The notes beneath the pieces are model-generated. The model was given only the letters and a program-made list of their open reading frames with translations. It was not told the DNA's origin and made no database searches. Both the position numbers and the translations under genes were made by a program. DNA of 64,000 nucleotides from Photobacterium chitinilyticum (lineage in GTDB: Bacteria > Pseudomonadota > Gammaproteobacteria > Enterobacterales > Vibrionaceae): the NCBI RefSeq assembly GCF_004104355.1, contig NZ_RJLM01000007.1, positions 177,274-241,273 on the forward strand, read 5' to 3'. This document shows positions 38,231-47,222 of this stretch, piece by piece; position 1 is the stretch's first letter; each line of letters starts with the position of its first letter.

Positions 38231-39448
38231 ATGATGGCAATGGAGCACAAAGTAGGACGTCAGTTGTTTGATGAGGTCATGGTACCGTGTTATTCCCCGA
38301 TGCAGATCGTACCGGTGAAAGGTCTGGGTGCGCGAGTATGGGATCAGGACGACCGTGAATACATTGATTTTGCCGGCGGTATCGCAGTGAGCTGTCTGGG
38401 TCATTGCCATCCTGTTATGGTCAATGCGCTCAAGGATCAGGCCGATAAGTTATGGCACTTAAGCAATGTCATGACCAATGAGCCGGCGCTGCGCCTGGCG
38501 AAAAAGCTGACCGAGCACAGTTTTGCCGAAAAGGTGTTCTTTGCAAACTCCGGTGCCGAGGCCAACGAAGCGGCACTGAAACTGGCCCGTCGTTATGCGG
38601 CGGATAAGTTTGGTCCGGAAAAATCGGAAATCATTTCCTTCCAGCAAGGGTTCCACGGTCGCACCTTCTTTACCGTAACCGTAGGTGGCCAGGCGGCCTA
38701 TTCTGATGGCTTCGGCCCGAAACCCGGTGATGTGACCCATCTTGTATACAACGACCTGTCGACACTGGCTGAGCATATGTCAGAACGTACTTGTGCGGTC
38801 ATGATGGAGCCGTTGCAGGGCGAAGGCGGAATTATTTCTCCGACTCAGGAGTTTATCCAGGGCGTTCGTGAATTATGTGACAGGCACAATGCCCTGTTGA
38901 TCTTTGATGAGGTACAAACTGGCAATGGCCGTACCGGTGATTTTTATGCCTATCAAGGGCTGGGTGTTACCCCGGATATCCTCAGTACTGCGAAATCACT
39001 GGGCGGTGGTTTCCCGATTGGCGCTATGCTGACAACCTCTGAGCTGGCCGTTCACCTCAAGGTCGGAACACATGGCTCAACCTATGGCGGCAACCCGCTG
39101 GCTTGCGCGGTAGCAGAAGCAGTAGTGAATGAAGTCACCAAACCGGAAGTGCTGGCTGGCGTTAAGCAGCGTGAGCAATGGTTCCGTGACGCGCTGGCAG
39201 ATATTAACGCTAAATATCCAATTTTTGATGAAGTCCGTGGTAAAGGCTTGCTGCTGGGCGCCGCCCTGAACGAAGAATGGCAGGGGCGTGCCCGTGACAT
39301 TCTGCTGGCGGCTGGCGAGGAGGGGCTGATGGTGTTGGTTGCCGGTGCGAACGTAGTGCGCTTTACGCCGTCACTGGTGATCGACAAGGCCGATATCGAT
39401 GAAGGTATGGCACGCCTTGAGTGTGCAATTGCCAAGCTTCATCAGTAA
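38231..39448 (+). CDS. argD: Acetylornithine/succinylornithine aminotransferase
   Basis: PLP class III transaminase. It can serve arginine synthesis (N-acetylornithine, ArgD) and arginine catabolism (succinylornithine, AstC); the protein family does not separate these. The 405-aa product has [30 protein letters not shown] and the PLP Lys255 in STAKSLGGG. No argD is present in the argCBGH operon, and this gene leads into astA and astD, so a dual role is probable. AGGAAAGG precedes the ATG at 38231; ATG 38240 is an alternative start. Confidence 0.93.
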   Translation: MMAMEHKVGRQLFDEVMVPCYSPMQIVPVKGLGARVWDQDDREYIDFAGGIAVSCLGHCHPVMVNALKDQADKLWHLSNVMTNEPALRLAKKLTEHSFAEKVFFANSGAEANEAALKLARRYAADKFGPEKSEIISFQQGFHGRTFFTVTVGGQAAYSDGFGPKPGDVTHLVYNDLSTLAEHMSERTCAVMMEPLQGEGGIISPTQEFIQGVRELCDRHNALLIFDEVQTGNGRTGDFYAYQGLGVTPDILSTAKSLGGGFPIGAMLTTSELAVHLKVGTHGSTYGGNPLACAVAEAVVNEVTKPEVLAGVKQREQWFRDALADINAKYPIFDEVRGKGLLLGAALNEEWQGRARDILLAAGEEGLMVLVAGANVVRFTPSLVIDKADIDEGMARLECAIAKLHQ

Positions 39449-39588
39449 GCCTGTATATACCTTGTAGTGGCTGGCAGGAGCCTGGCCGCTGCAGTTGCCT
39501 GTTTCCTAACATGAGAAGGCAATATACCTACTATTTGAAAACAAAAAGTTAGCGGTGCTTGCCGCTACCTGCATCTGGAGGGAGTTCG

Positions 39589-40605
39589 ATGCTGGTTATA
39601 CGTCCTATTACTGAATCCGATTTACCGGCGCTTATGCAGTGCGCCGAAGAGTCCGGTCATGGTTTTACCTCACTACCGGTGAACGAAGAGATCCTGAGCA
39701 ACAGGATTGGGCATTCGGTCGAGAGCTTTGCCAAAGCGGTTACCAAGCCGGGGCCGGAAGGCTATCTGATGGTGGCAGAAGATACCAAGACTGGAGAGAT
39801 TGCGGGTACCACAGCAATAGAAGCCGCTATCGGGCTGGACAATCCCTTTTATACCTATCACCTGAGCACTGTTGTTCATTCATCTCGCCGACTCAATGTC
39901 CACAACGTGGTGAAAATACTGACATTTGGTAATGACTACACCGGTGTGAGCGAACTATGCACCCTGTTCTTGCGTCCGGAGTGGCGTCAGGGGTTGAATG
40001 GCCGCCTGTTGTCGAAGTGTCGTTTCATGATGATGGCCGAGCATCCGGAGCGTTTTGATACCACGGTGATTGCAGAAATGCGCGGTGTCTCCGATGAGGA
40101 AGGTCACTCGCCGTTCTGGGAGTGGCTGAAAGAGCATTTCTTCTCGATTGATTTCACGCTGGCAGATTACCTGACCGGGATCGGGAAGAAGGGCTTCATT
40201 GCCGATCTGATGCCGAAGCTGCCGATTTACGTCAACCTGCTGAGCCCGGAAGCCCAGGCGGTGATTGGTGAAGTGCACGAGAAGACGCGTCCAGCCCTTC
40301 GTTTGTTGGAAAAAGAAGGATTTAGCTGTCGCGGTTATGTGGATATTTTTGATGCCGGCCCGACGGTCGAGTGTGATGCACGCAATATCGAATCAGTACG
40401 CCATTCCCAACGCTGTACGGTCACGGTTGGTGAAGCGGACAACGGTAGAGACTGCATTATTAGCAACAGTTCGTTTGAGCACTTCCGTGCTGTTGTCGGT
40501 AAGGTCGTGCTTGATGAAAAGAATGCTACGGCTTTGATAGATGCAGAAATGGCAGAAGCCCTGCAGGTTAACAATGGTGATCAGGTACGCCTGATTGCGC
40601 AATAA
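39589..40605 (+). CDS. astA: Arginine N-succinyltransferase
   Basis: First enzyme of the AST pathway of arginine catabolism, transferring succinyl from succinyl-CoA to arginine. The ATG at 39589 follows a strong GGAGGGAG and gives 338 aa, the AstA length (E. coli 344). Conserved segments: [45 protein letters not shown], and [16 protein letters not shown]. It precedes astD by 17 bp; astB and astE are not in this cluster. Confidence 0.96.
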   Translation: MLVIRPITESDLPALMQCAEESGHGFTSLPVNEEILSNRIGHSVESFAKAVTKPGPEGYLMVAEDTKTGEIAGTTAIEAAIGLDNPFYTYHLSTVVHSSRRLNVHNVVKILTFGNDYTGVSELCTLFLRPEWRQGLNGRLLSKCRFMMMAEHPERFDTTVIAEMRGVSDEEGHSPFWEWLKEHFFSIDFTLADYLTGIGKKGFIADLMPKLPIYVNLLSPEAQAVIGEVHEKTRPALRLLEKEGFSCRGYVDIFDAGPTVECDARNIESVRHSQRCTVTVGEADNGRDCIISNSSFEHFRAVVGKVVLDEKNATALIDAEMAEALQVNNGDQVRLIAQ

Positions 40606-40622
40606 CAGGACGGGAGAACATC

Positions 40623-42080
40623 ATGACACAATGGATTGCAGGAAACTGGCAGGCAGGTAATGGCGAAGCGATGCAGTCACTGAACCCGTTTAGCGGTGAG
40701 GTGATCTGGCAGGGCGAAGGGGCGACTGCCGAGCAGGTAGAGCTAGCTGTTGCCAGTGCCCGGCAGGCTCTCCTGAGCTGGCGAAAAACCGCGCTTAGCG
40801 AACGTCAGGCCATCGTTGAACGTTTTGCCGAATTAGTAAAAGAAAACAGTGAGCATATTGCGCGTACTATCGCCGAGGAGACTGGCAAGCCGTTGTGGGA
40901 AACCCGGACGGAAGCCGGAGCGATGGTCGGCAAGATCGCTATTTCGCTACGCGCCTATCAAGAGCGTACCGGGAATAAACAGAAAGAGGTGGCGGGAAGC
41001 CAGGCGGTACTGCGTCATCGCCCGTTGGGAGTTATGGCAGTCTTCGGGCCTTATAACTTTCCGGGCCATCTACCTAACGGTCATATTGTTCCTGCGTTAT
41101 TGGCAGGGAATACCGTCGTATTCAAGCCATCAGAGCTGACGCCGAAGATTGCTGAAGAAACCATGAAGCTGTGGCAACAGGCAGGTTTGCCTGATGGTGT
41201 TATTAACATGGTGCAGGGTGCCCGCGCCACTGGTGAGGCATTGGCTGGCTCTTCCGGTATCGATGGCCTGTTGTTTACCGGTAGTGCCAATACCGGTCAT
41301 ATTCTGCATCGTCAGTTTGCCGGCCAGCCGGGCAAGATGCTGGCGCTGGAGATGGGGGGGAACAACCCGATGGTTATCTCCAGTGACTATGGCGAGCTGG
41401 AAGCGACTGTCTACACTATTATTCAGTCAGCGTTTATCAGTGCCGGCCAACGTTGCACCTGTGCCCGACGTCTGTATTTGCCGGATGGCGACAAGGGTGA
41501 TGTATTGCTTAAGCGTTTGGTCGAGGCCACGTCACAGCTCATCATCGACGGCCCATTTGCCGAGCCTCAACCGTTTATGGGGCCGCAAATATCGGAAACG
41601 GCTGCTGACGGTATCGTGCGTGCGCAGGCCAATTTAGTCAGCCTGGGGGGGAAGGTATTGCTGGAAGCCAAACGAGGTCAGGGCGCGATAGTGACACCGG
41701 CAATCATTGAGGTGAGCAATGTCGCTGAGCTACCGGATGAAGAATATTTCGGTCCGCTGCTGCAGGTGGTGCGCTACCAGAGTTTGGAACAGGCTGTGAC
41801 GTTGGCGAATGATACACGGTACGGTCTGTCTGCCGGCTTGGTCTCCACCAGTGATGATGAATGGCAATACTTCATTGATCACATCCGTGCCGGAATTGTG
41901 AACCGTAACCGGCAGTTAACTGGTGCCAGCGGTGATGCCCCGTTTGGTGGGCCAGGTGCATCCGGAAACCTTAGACCTAGCGCGTACTATGCGGCGGACT
42001 ATTGTGCCTATCCAATGGCATCGATGGAAGGTGAGCAAACCGAGTTGCCGGCACAGCTGTCGCCGGGCATATCGCTGTAA
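40623..42080 (+). CDS. astD: Succinylglutamate-semialdehyde dehydrogenase
   Basis: NAD-dependent fourth step of the AST pathway, giving N-succinylglutamate. The 485-aa aldehyde dehydrogenase has [16 protein letters not shown] (oxyanion Asn), the NAD-binding [13 protein letters not shown], the catalytic Glu in [10 protein letters not shown] and the catalytic Cys in [11 protein letters not shown] (about 278). It is cotranscribed with astA. Confidence 0.96.
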   Translation: MTQWIAGNWQAGNGEAMQSLNPFSGEVIWQGEGATAEQVELAVASARQALLSWRKTALSERQAIVERFAELVKENSEHIARTIAEETGKPLWETRTEAGAMVGKIAISLRAYQERTGNKQKEVAGSQAVLRHRPLGVMAVFGPYNFPGHLPNGHIVPALLAGNTVVFKPSELTPKIAEETMKLWQQAGLPDGVINMVQGARATGEALAGSSGIDGLLFTGSANTGHILHRQFAGQPGKMLALEMGGNNPMVISSDYGELEATVYTIIQSAFISAGQRCTCARRLYLPDGDKGDVLLKRLVEATSQLIIDGPFAEPQPFMGPQISETAADGIVRAQANLVSLGGKVLLEAKRGQGAIVTPAIIEVSNVAELPDEEYFGPLLQVVRYQSLEQAVTLANDTRYGLSAGLVSTSDDEWQYFIDHIRAGIVNRNRQLTGASGDAPFGGPGASGNLRPSAYYAADYCAYPMASMEGEQTELPAQLSPGISL

Positions 42081-42123
42081 GCGTTAGTGGCTGGAATTTA
42101 TCGATAAAGGGGGTAGCATCATC

Positions 42124-42918
42124 ATGGAAAGGGTCGAACAATTGTTTAACGCGCTGTGGCAAGATTATATCCAGCGGCTGTGTCCGTCAGCCGCTCAGGT
42201 ACATGACTTGTTGGAGGAAGGTGAGCCCCTGCTCAATGATCATATCGCCCTGCGGACCTTTAACTTACCGCAGGTCGGGCTCGATCGCTTGGCTGCACCG
42301 TTTATAGCCATTGGTTATAAACCTTGCGGTAAGTACCATTTTGAGGCGAAGAAGCTCTATGCCGAACACTTCGAGCACCCAAACCCGCTGGCACCGAAGG
42401 TCTTTATTAGCGAGTTGATGGTGGGGCAGTTTTCATCATTGCTTCAGCAGACAGTACGAGATTTAGTGAATCAAGTTCCGGAATCGGCGATGCATGATCC
42501 TGCTTTTTTGTACGGCGGGCGGTTATGGGATTTAGATTATGCCACCTATGAGCTACTGTCGGCAGAAAGTGAATATGCCGGCTGGCTGGCGGCTCATGGT
42601 TTTGGTGCTAATCACTTTACCGTCAGCATTAATCAGCTTGAGCAGTTTACCGAGATCCAGGAGGTGAACCACCTGCTGCGCCACAACGGCTTTTTGATCA
42701 ATGAGTCCGGCGGGGAAGTTAAAGGTAGCCCTGAAGTCATGCTAGAGCAATCTTCAACAATGGCAGACCGGGTGCCGGTAAGCTTCCTTGATGGCAAGAA
42801 AGAAATTCCAGGTGGTTTTTATGAGTTTGCCAAGCGCTACCCAATGGAAGATGGAGAGCTTTACAGCGGCTTTGTTGAAGCCTCCGCCGATAAAATATTC
42901 GAGAGTACCAATCAGTAA
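42124..42918 (+). CDS. DUF1338 (VOC-fold) enzyme in the ast cluster
   Basis: The 264-aa protein belongs to the DUF1338 family, whose studied member HglS/YdcJ is a non-haem Fe(II) dioxygenase that turns 2-oxoadipate into 2-hydroxyglutarate. Probable metal ligands are His40 (NDHIALRTF), His164 (NHFTVSIN) and Glu234 (GGFYEFAKR). It is much shorter than HglS, so the substrate may differ. It starts 43 bp after astD and ends before a strong terminator, which makes it the likely last gene of the ast operon. Its link with arginine or lysine catabolism is inferred from position only. Confidence 0.85.
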   Translation: MERVEQLFNALWQDYIQRLCPSAAQVHDLLEEGEPLLNDHIALRTFNLPQVGLDRLAAPFIAIGYKPCGKYHFEAKKLYAEHFEHPNPLAPKVFISELMVGQFSSLLQQTVRDLVNQVPESAMHDPAFLYGGRLWDLDYATYELLSAESEYAGWLAAHGFGANHFTVSINQLEQFTEIQEVNHLLRHNGFLINESGGEVKGSPEVMLEQSSTMADRVPVSFLDGKKEIPGGFYEFAKRYPMEDGELYSGFVEASADKIFESTNQ

Positions 42919-42979
42919 TTAAGTCGAGCGTCAGCCGTCATGAAATGCTGAGCCGTAACTTTACAGCGACGTAAAGCTT

Positions 42980-43013
42980 ATCCACGGTTACCTATGGTGA
43001 CCGTGGATTTTTT
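42980..43013 (+). terminator. Terminator of the ast/DUF1338 operon
   Basis: ATCCACGGT and ACCGTGGAT arms are extended inward by ACC/GGT around a TAT loop, and TTTTTT follows. Long and nearly perfect. Confidence 0.88.
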
Positions 43014-43014
43014 G

Positions 43015-43263
43015 TTAGTGCTGGCTATCAAGCGGTGGTACCCAATAGGTGTCATTACTCTGATGACGGCTAGAAGGATCAAAGGTTGTCTGTTGCTCAA
43101 GATAGTGGCGTTGGCCGCTGAATCCGGTGAGCTCGACAGTGGCTGGGAGTGTTTGTATTGCGGCTGGTGGTGTGGAGCCGGCATTAGGTGCAAAGCGTTC
43201 GATATCCATATAGTTGCTTTCCGTATTATCCCGTCCCGTATCTGACACCATTTCCTCAATCAT
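43015..43263 (-). CDS. Doubtful small hypothetical protein (82 aa)
   Basis: The frame from ATG 43263 (MIEEMVSDTGRDNTESN) ends WVPPLDSQH at 43015. It is hydrophilic, without membrane segments, and I do not recognise a family. A TATATT-type -10 lies about 25 bp upstream on this strand. An upstream TTG would add five residues. Competing frames of similar length exist on both strands, so coding is uncertain. It may be a lineage-specific gene. Confidence 0.3.
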   Translation of the reverse strand: MIEEMVSDTGRDNTESNYMDIERFAPNAGSTPPAAIQTLPATVELTGFSGQRHYLEQQTTFDPSSRHQSNDTYWVPPLDSQH

Positions 43264-43405
43264 TGGATCAGACCACAAGGAGATTACAATATATATGCAT
43301 AATGTGGCATTGGTGGGTGTAGTGCAAGGGGGTTAAGAGTGAGCGCTGTGGCAAATTATGTCTAAAGCTATTGCATTCATGCTGCCTGGGCATAACGGCG
43401 GGCAC

Positions 43406-43431
43406 AAAAAAAGCCGCAAGTGCGGCTTTTT
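43406..43431 (-). terminator. Intrinsic terminator of crp
   Basis: On the minus strand AAAAAGCCGC and GCGGCTTTTT arms with a 4-nt loop are followed by more T residues, about 28 bp after the crp stop. Confidence 0.9.
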
Positions 43432-43458
43432 ATCATTTTAGCTCACTGAGCGGAAGGC

Positions 43459-44091
43459 TTAGCGAGTTCCGTATACTACGATCGTTTTACCGTGAGCCGA
43501 GATTAGGTTCTGCTCTTCCAGCATCTTCAGGATACGACCAACAGTTTCACGCGAACAACCGACAATCTGACCGATTTCCTGACGCGTGATTTTGATCTGC
43601 ATACCGTCTGGGTGAGTCATCGCATCTGGCTGCTTCGCAAGGTTCAGCAGTGTCTGAGCGATACGGCCCGTAACATCCAAGAATGCAAGGTCACCGACTT
43701 TCTGGCTGGTCACTTGTAGTCGACTTGCCATCTGAGCGGAAAGGCGCATCAGGATATCTGGATTTACCTGAATCAGCTGACGGAATTTCTTGAATGAAAT
43801 CTCAGCAACTTCACAAGGCGTCTTCGCGCGAACCCAAGCTGTACGCTCCTGACCTTCTTCGAAAAGGCCTAGTTCACCGATGAAGTCACCCTGGTTTAGG
43901 TAAGACAGGATCATTTCCTTGCCTTCTTCATCCTTGATCAATACGGCAACAGAACCTTTGACGATGTAGTAGAGGGTTTCTGCTTTCTCACCCGCATGAA
44001 TCAAAGTGCTCTTAGAAGGGTATTTATGAATGTGGCAATGGGAAAGAAACCACTCTAGAGTTGGATCTGTTTGAGGTTTACCTGGAACCAT
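43459..44091 (-). CDS. crp: cAMP receptor protein CRP
   Basis: Global regulator that binds cAMP and the TGTGA-N6-TCACA site. The 210-aa length equals E. coli CRP. The cAMP pocket is [19 protein letters not shown] (71-89), with the Arg/Thr/Ser contacts in place, and the recognition helix is [16 protein letters not shown] (Arg-Glu at 181-182). The N-terminus [19 protein letters not shown] is the vibrio form. It is divergent from yhfA, with a CRP-like site in between, so autoregulation is probable. Confidence 0.98.
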   Translation of the reverse strand: MVPGKPQTDPTLEWFLSHCHIHKYPSKSTLIHAGEKAETLYYIVKGSVAVLIKDEEGKEMILSYLNQGDFIGELGLFEEGQERTAWVRAKTPCEVAEISFKKFRQLIQVNPDILMRLSAQMASRLQVTSQKVGDLAFLDVTGRIAQTLLNLAKQPDAMTHPDGMQIKITRQEIGQIVGCSRETVGRILKMLEEQNLISAHGKTIVVYGTR

Positions 44092-44298
44092 ATTACTAAC
44101 TTCCTCTGCGTTTGTTGCCCAACAACGATATCCTTATAACTTGAAGCTGGGCCTAACAATAGAATTGTTCGCCGTCTAGGATATGCAGTCAACCGCTGGG
44201 CTGCAAGCTCACGTGAATAATTAGTTCAGAGTTTATCTGTTTTCGGCGCGTATTTCTTGATATTGATCTATCTGAAATGGGCATTTTGTAGTCATAAG

Positions 44299-44314
44299 TG
44301 TGCACATGATCACA
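44299..44314. promoter_or_regulatory. CRP-binding site in the crp-yhfA region
   Basis: TGTGC-ACATGA-TCACA matches the TGTGA-N6-TCACA consensus at 9 of 10 positions. It is 50 bp before the yhfA ATG and about 208 bp before crp. CRP autoregulation through the divergent promoter is known in E. coli. Confidence 0.65.
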
Positions 44315-44363
44315 CCGTTGTGAGTTAGTGCCAAATCCCCCTGTTTAGAGTAAGGAAAAAGCA

Positions 44364-44768
44364 ATGCAATCACGAGTGAAATGGGTCGAAGATATGACCT
44401 TTCTGGGCCAGTCAAACTCTGGCCACAGCGTCGTAATGGACGGTAATGGGGGCGAAAAAGCACCAAGTCCGATGGAAATGGTACTCATGGCTGCGGGTGG
44501 TTGTAGCTCGGTGGATGTTGTCGACGGGCTGAAATCTGCCGGACAGCAAATTGTGGCCTGTGAAGCTCAGATTTCTTCCGAGCGCCGCGAGCAGGCACCA
44601 CGGATTTTCACTTCTGCCAATATTCATTTTGTGGTTACGGGCCATGATCTTGATGAAGCCCTCGTAGCAAAGGTCGTGGCTGATTCGTTGCAGAAGTACT
44701 GTTCGGTATGTCTGATGCTAGGCGAGGGTGTAGAGATGACGCACTCATATGAGGCAGTCAAAGCATAA
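44364..44768 (+). CDS. yhfA: OsmC-family protein YhfA
   Basis: A 134-aa member of the OsmC/Ohr superfamily, small thiol-based hydroperoxide reductases. The paired Cys are in AAGGCSSVDVV (residue 48) and KYCSVCLML (about 113 and 116), and the motif KAPSPMEMVLMAAGG is typical. The specific substrate of YhfA is unknown. Divergent from crp, as in E. coli. GGAAAAAGC precedes the ATG. Confidence 0.93.
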   Translation: MQSRVKWVEDMTFLGQSNSGHSVVMDGNGGEKAPSPMEMVLMAAGGCSSVDVVDGLKSAGQQIVACEAQISSERREQAPRIFTSANIHFVVTGHDLDEALVAKVVADSLQKYCSVCLMLGEGVEMTHSYEAVKA

Positions 44769-44775
44769 GTTGTGC

Positions 44776-44840
44776 GTTACGAGAGACGAGTATCGAGAAG
44801 AGCGGAAAGCACACCTTTCGCAACTCGTTACTCGACTCTT
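44776..44840. repeat. CGAG-rich palindromic element between yhfA and prkB
   Basis: CGAGTATCGAG (44787-44797) is an imperfect inverted repeat of CTCGTTACTCG (44824-44834), with GCGGAAAG/CTTTCGC nested inside. A further CGTTACGAG stands at 44776-44784. It lies between convergent genes and could end transcription, but its form suggests a dispersed intergenic repeat. Confidence 0.5.
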
Positions 44841-44857
44841 GTTATTGATCTTAGGTA

Positions 44858-45727
44858 CTAGCCTATCTTACCTGTCTCTATCAGCTGCTGGATCAGCGGA
44901 CGCATGATCAGCTCCATGGCAAAGCTCATCTTGCCGCCCGGTACGACCAGGGTATTGTGACGTGACATAAAGGATCCCTGGATCATCGACAGGAGGTACG
45001 GGAAGTCGACATTTTTGATCCCGCGAAAACGGATCACCACGAAACTTTCATCCAGGCTGGGAATGGCCTTGGCACTGAGAGGGTTTGAGGTATCTACCGT
45101 CGGGACCCGCTGGAAGTTGATATGGGTACGCGAGAACTGCGGGGTGATGTAATTAAGATAGTCGTCCATTGAGCGGACGATTGACTCCATCACGGCTTCA
45201 CGGGAGTGGCCGCGATCTCGGGTATCCCGGACGATCTTCTGGATCCACTCCAGGTTTACAATTGGTACCATGCCTATCAGCAAGTCGACATGTTGGGCGA
45301 CATTGGTTTCGCCATCCACGACACCACCGTGTAGGCCTTCGTAAAATAACACATCGGTGTTTTCCGGCAGTTCCTGCCACGGAGTAAAAGAGCCGGGCAT
45401 TTGGTTGTAGGGCACGGCCTCGTCAAATGTATGAAGGTAGCGGCGGAACTTGCCGCTGCCATCATCACCATATTGACGAAAGAATGTTTCCAGTAACGGA
45501 AAGTCATTGGCCTGAGGGCCAAAATAGCTGATGTGACGGCCTTGCTCTTTGGCCTTGCGGATTTCGACATCCATTTCCGGGCGGGTAAAGCGATGGAAGC
45601 TATCGCCTTCCAGCCAGGCGGCATTGATGTTCATCATATTGAACATTTTACGGAAAGCTTCAGAGGTGGTGGAGGTGCCAGCACCTGAGGACCCTGTTAC
45701 TGCAATTATCGGATGTTTTGCAGACAT
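44858..45727 (-). CDS. prkB: Phosphoribulokinase-like protein PrkB
   Basis: Member of the P-loop kinase family related to Calvin-cycle phosphoribulokinase. From ATG 45727 (MSAKHPIIAVTGSSGAG) it is 289 aa, as E. coli PrkB. The Walker A TGSSGAGTST is at 11-20, and GLHGGVVDGE and NLEWIQKIVRDTRDRGHS are family signatures. No RuBisCO is present, so the Calvin role does not apply; the physiological substrate is unknown. The gene order yheT-yheU-prkB facing yhfA/crp is that of E. coli. Confidence 0.92.
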   Translation of the reverse strand: MSAKHPIIAVTGSSGAGTSTTSEAFRKMFNMMNINAAWLEGDSFHRFTRPEMDVEIRKAKEQGRHISYFGPQANDFPLLETFFRQYGDDGSGKFRRYLHTFDEAVPYNQMPGSFTPWQELPENTDVLFYEGLHGGVVDGETNVAQHVDLLIGMVPIVNLEWIQKIVRDTRDRGHSREAVMESIVRSMDDYLNYITPQFSRTHINFQRVPTVDTSNPLSAKAIPSLDESFVVIRFRGIKNVDFPYLLSMIQGSFMSRHNTLVVPGGKMSFAMELIMRPLIQQLIETGKIG

Positions 45728-45869
45728 GACATACCCTGTCGTTAACATTAACGGAGAGAGTTATTAACAGGCTGTTGACGAAAGGTCAAGCATAACCCGG
45801 ATTCAATGACGAAAAATGATACCGTCGGCATGTGTTGTCGGCCGGGCTAGCATTGGTGGTTTCTGGAGG

Positions 45870-46091
45870 TTAGTTGGCTTCTAGGTCACGGCGTAGTTTG
45901 ATGTCGACCGATTCGTGCAGCTCGGAAAAGACGATCACGGCTTCACCGGATGATAGCTGCTGGTGCACGTGTTGAACTTTTTGCGCCATAGTCAGTTCAC
46001 TTTCGCCGTAGTCGGTGCCTTCTCTCAGGACAAACTGTTCAATTAGGTTAGTCAGGGTCTCTGGGACAATGTCTTGCCAAGGAATAATCAT
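45870..46091 (-). CDS. yheU: YheU family protein (UPF0270)
   Basis: The 73-aa product begins [29 protein letters not shown] in the pattern of E. coli YheU (written here in part only for recognition: [18 protein letters not shown]). It is small, acidic and soluble, of unknown function. It lies between yheT and prkB on the same strand, the E. coli order. Confidence 0.93.
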   Translation of the reverse strand: MIIPWQDIVPETLTNLIEQFVLREGTDYGESELTMAQKVQHVHQQLSSGEAVIVFSELHESVDIKLRRDLEAN

Positions 46092-46184
46092 AGCGGTATC
46101 TGCATGTGGGGTGGATAGCTGATTATATTGTTAATTTCATTAATTGTAGAGCGGTACTATTTTTCTGAGGCTTCGTGGAAAACT

Positions 46185-46205
46185 AGGCACGAGTTTCTCG
46201 TGCCT
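46185..46205 (-). terminator. Hairpin downstream of yheT
   Basis: AGGCACGAG and CTCGTGCCT form a perfect 9-bp stem with a 3-nt loop; on the minus strand AGTTTTCC follows. Probably a moderate terminator between yheT and yheU. Confidence 0.65.
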
Positions 46206-46231
46206 TCCTCCTCGCTGCTTGAGTCTAGCCC

Positions 46232-47203
46232 CTATGAGCTAGCAACTTTTTCAAACCACTCGGGTACCGTTTTTTCCAGCCAGAAATCCGGATTGCGCAA
46301 TGAACCGGAGACAAAGCCGACATGACCGCCGTAAGGACTTAGGTGATAGTCGATGTTATCAGGCAGAGGTTGAGAGGGGATCACCGAGGAGGTCATAAAC
46401 GGATCGTCGGCGGCATGGATGATCCGCAGCCGGGTTTTGATCTGTTGCAGTTTTCCAATGCCGCTGCAGCGCCGATAATAGTCATCGGCATCCTTGAACC
46501 CGTGCAGCGGGGCCGTTACCTGCTCGTCAAATTGCCACAGGGAACGGATCTGCTCGACCTGGTCGGCGGCGACTGGCATTTTGTTCGGCAGGGCCTCGAT
46601 CTTAAGGCTAAGGTTTTTTTTCATCGAGCCTAACAGGTACTGCTGATAGATCCGGGAAAAACCTTGCTGAATCCGTTCAGAGCAGGAAGCGAGGTTTAGC
46701 GGCGGGGAAATAACCTGTGCAGCCACAAGCTCTGATTGGTTTTGAGTTTCTGCCAGATAGTTGACCAGCATATTACCGCCGAGCGACACGCCGACGGCAA
46801 AGAACGGGGCATCAGGAAATTGCTGTCGTAACCACTTGATAAAAAAAGTCGCATCACTGGTTTCACCAGAGTGGTAGCCACGAGCCTGACGGTTGATTTC
46901 ACCGCTACAGCCGCGAAAGTGCATCATGACCCCAAGCCAGCCTTGCTGACTGGCGGCATGCAGCAGTCCGTTGGCATAAGGGCTGTGAAAACTGCCTTCA
47001 AGACCATGAAACAGGATCATGATCGGCTTGTTAGTTGGATGCTCCGTGGCTTGTGCCGTCCAGGCCAAGTCGAGAAAGTCACCGTCCGGTGTCTCAATTC
47101 GTTGTTCTATCGGCGTAAACAGTGGGCTGCGACGGAGAAAGCGTGGCAGCAGGGTCTGTAAGTGGGCGTTACGCAGGCCGCTTGCGGGTTTAAAAGTCAT
47201 CAT
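46232..47203 (-). CDS. yheT: Alpha/beta hydrolase YheT
   Basis: A 323-aa hydrolase of the YheT/ABHD family. It has NAHLQTLLPRFLRR near the start, the HGLEGS oxyanion region, the nucleophile elbow GVSLGGN (Ser near 141), and the catalytic DDPFM and GGHVGF (Asp and His). Its substrate is unknown; related enzymes are esterases. It begins 19 bp after the MocR gene on the same strand, so the two may share a transcript. Confidence 0.92.
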   Translation of the reverse strand: MMTFKPASGLRNAHLQTLLPRFLRRSPLFTPIEQRIETPDGDFLDLAWTAQATEHPTNKPIMILFHGLEGSFHSPYANGLLHAASQQGWLGVMMHFRGCSGEINRQARGYHSGETSDATFFIKWLRQQFPDAPFFAVGVSLGGNMLVNYLAETQNQSELVAAQVISPPLNLASCSERIQQGFSRIYQQYLLGSMKKNLSLKIEALPNKMPVAADQVEQIRSLWQFDEQVTAPLHGFKDADDYYRRCSGIGKLQQIKTRLRIIHAADDPFMTSSVIPSQPLPDNIDYHLSPYGGHVGFVSGSLRNPDFWLEKTVPEWFEKVASS

Positions 47204-47222
47204 CTGCAGCTACTCCTTCCTG

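Larger units (their letters stand above)
42919..43458. other. Region between the DUF1338 gene and crp
   Basis: This 540-bp gap holds the DUF1338 terminator, a doubtful minus-strand ORF (43015-43263), AT-rich DNA, and the crp terminator. No RNA gene was recognised. Confidence 0.45.
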
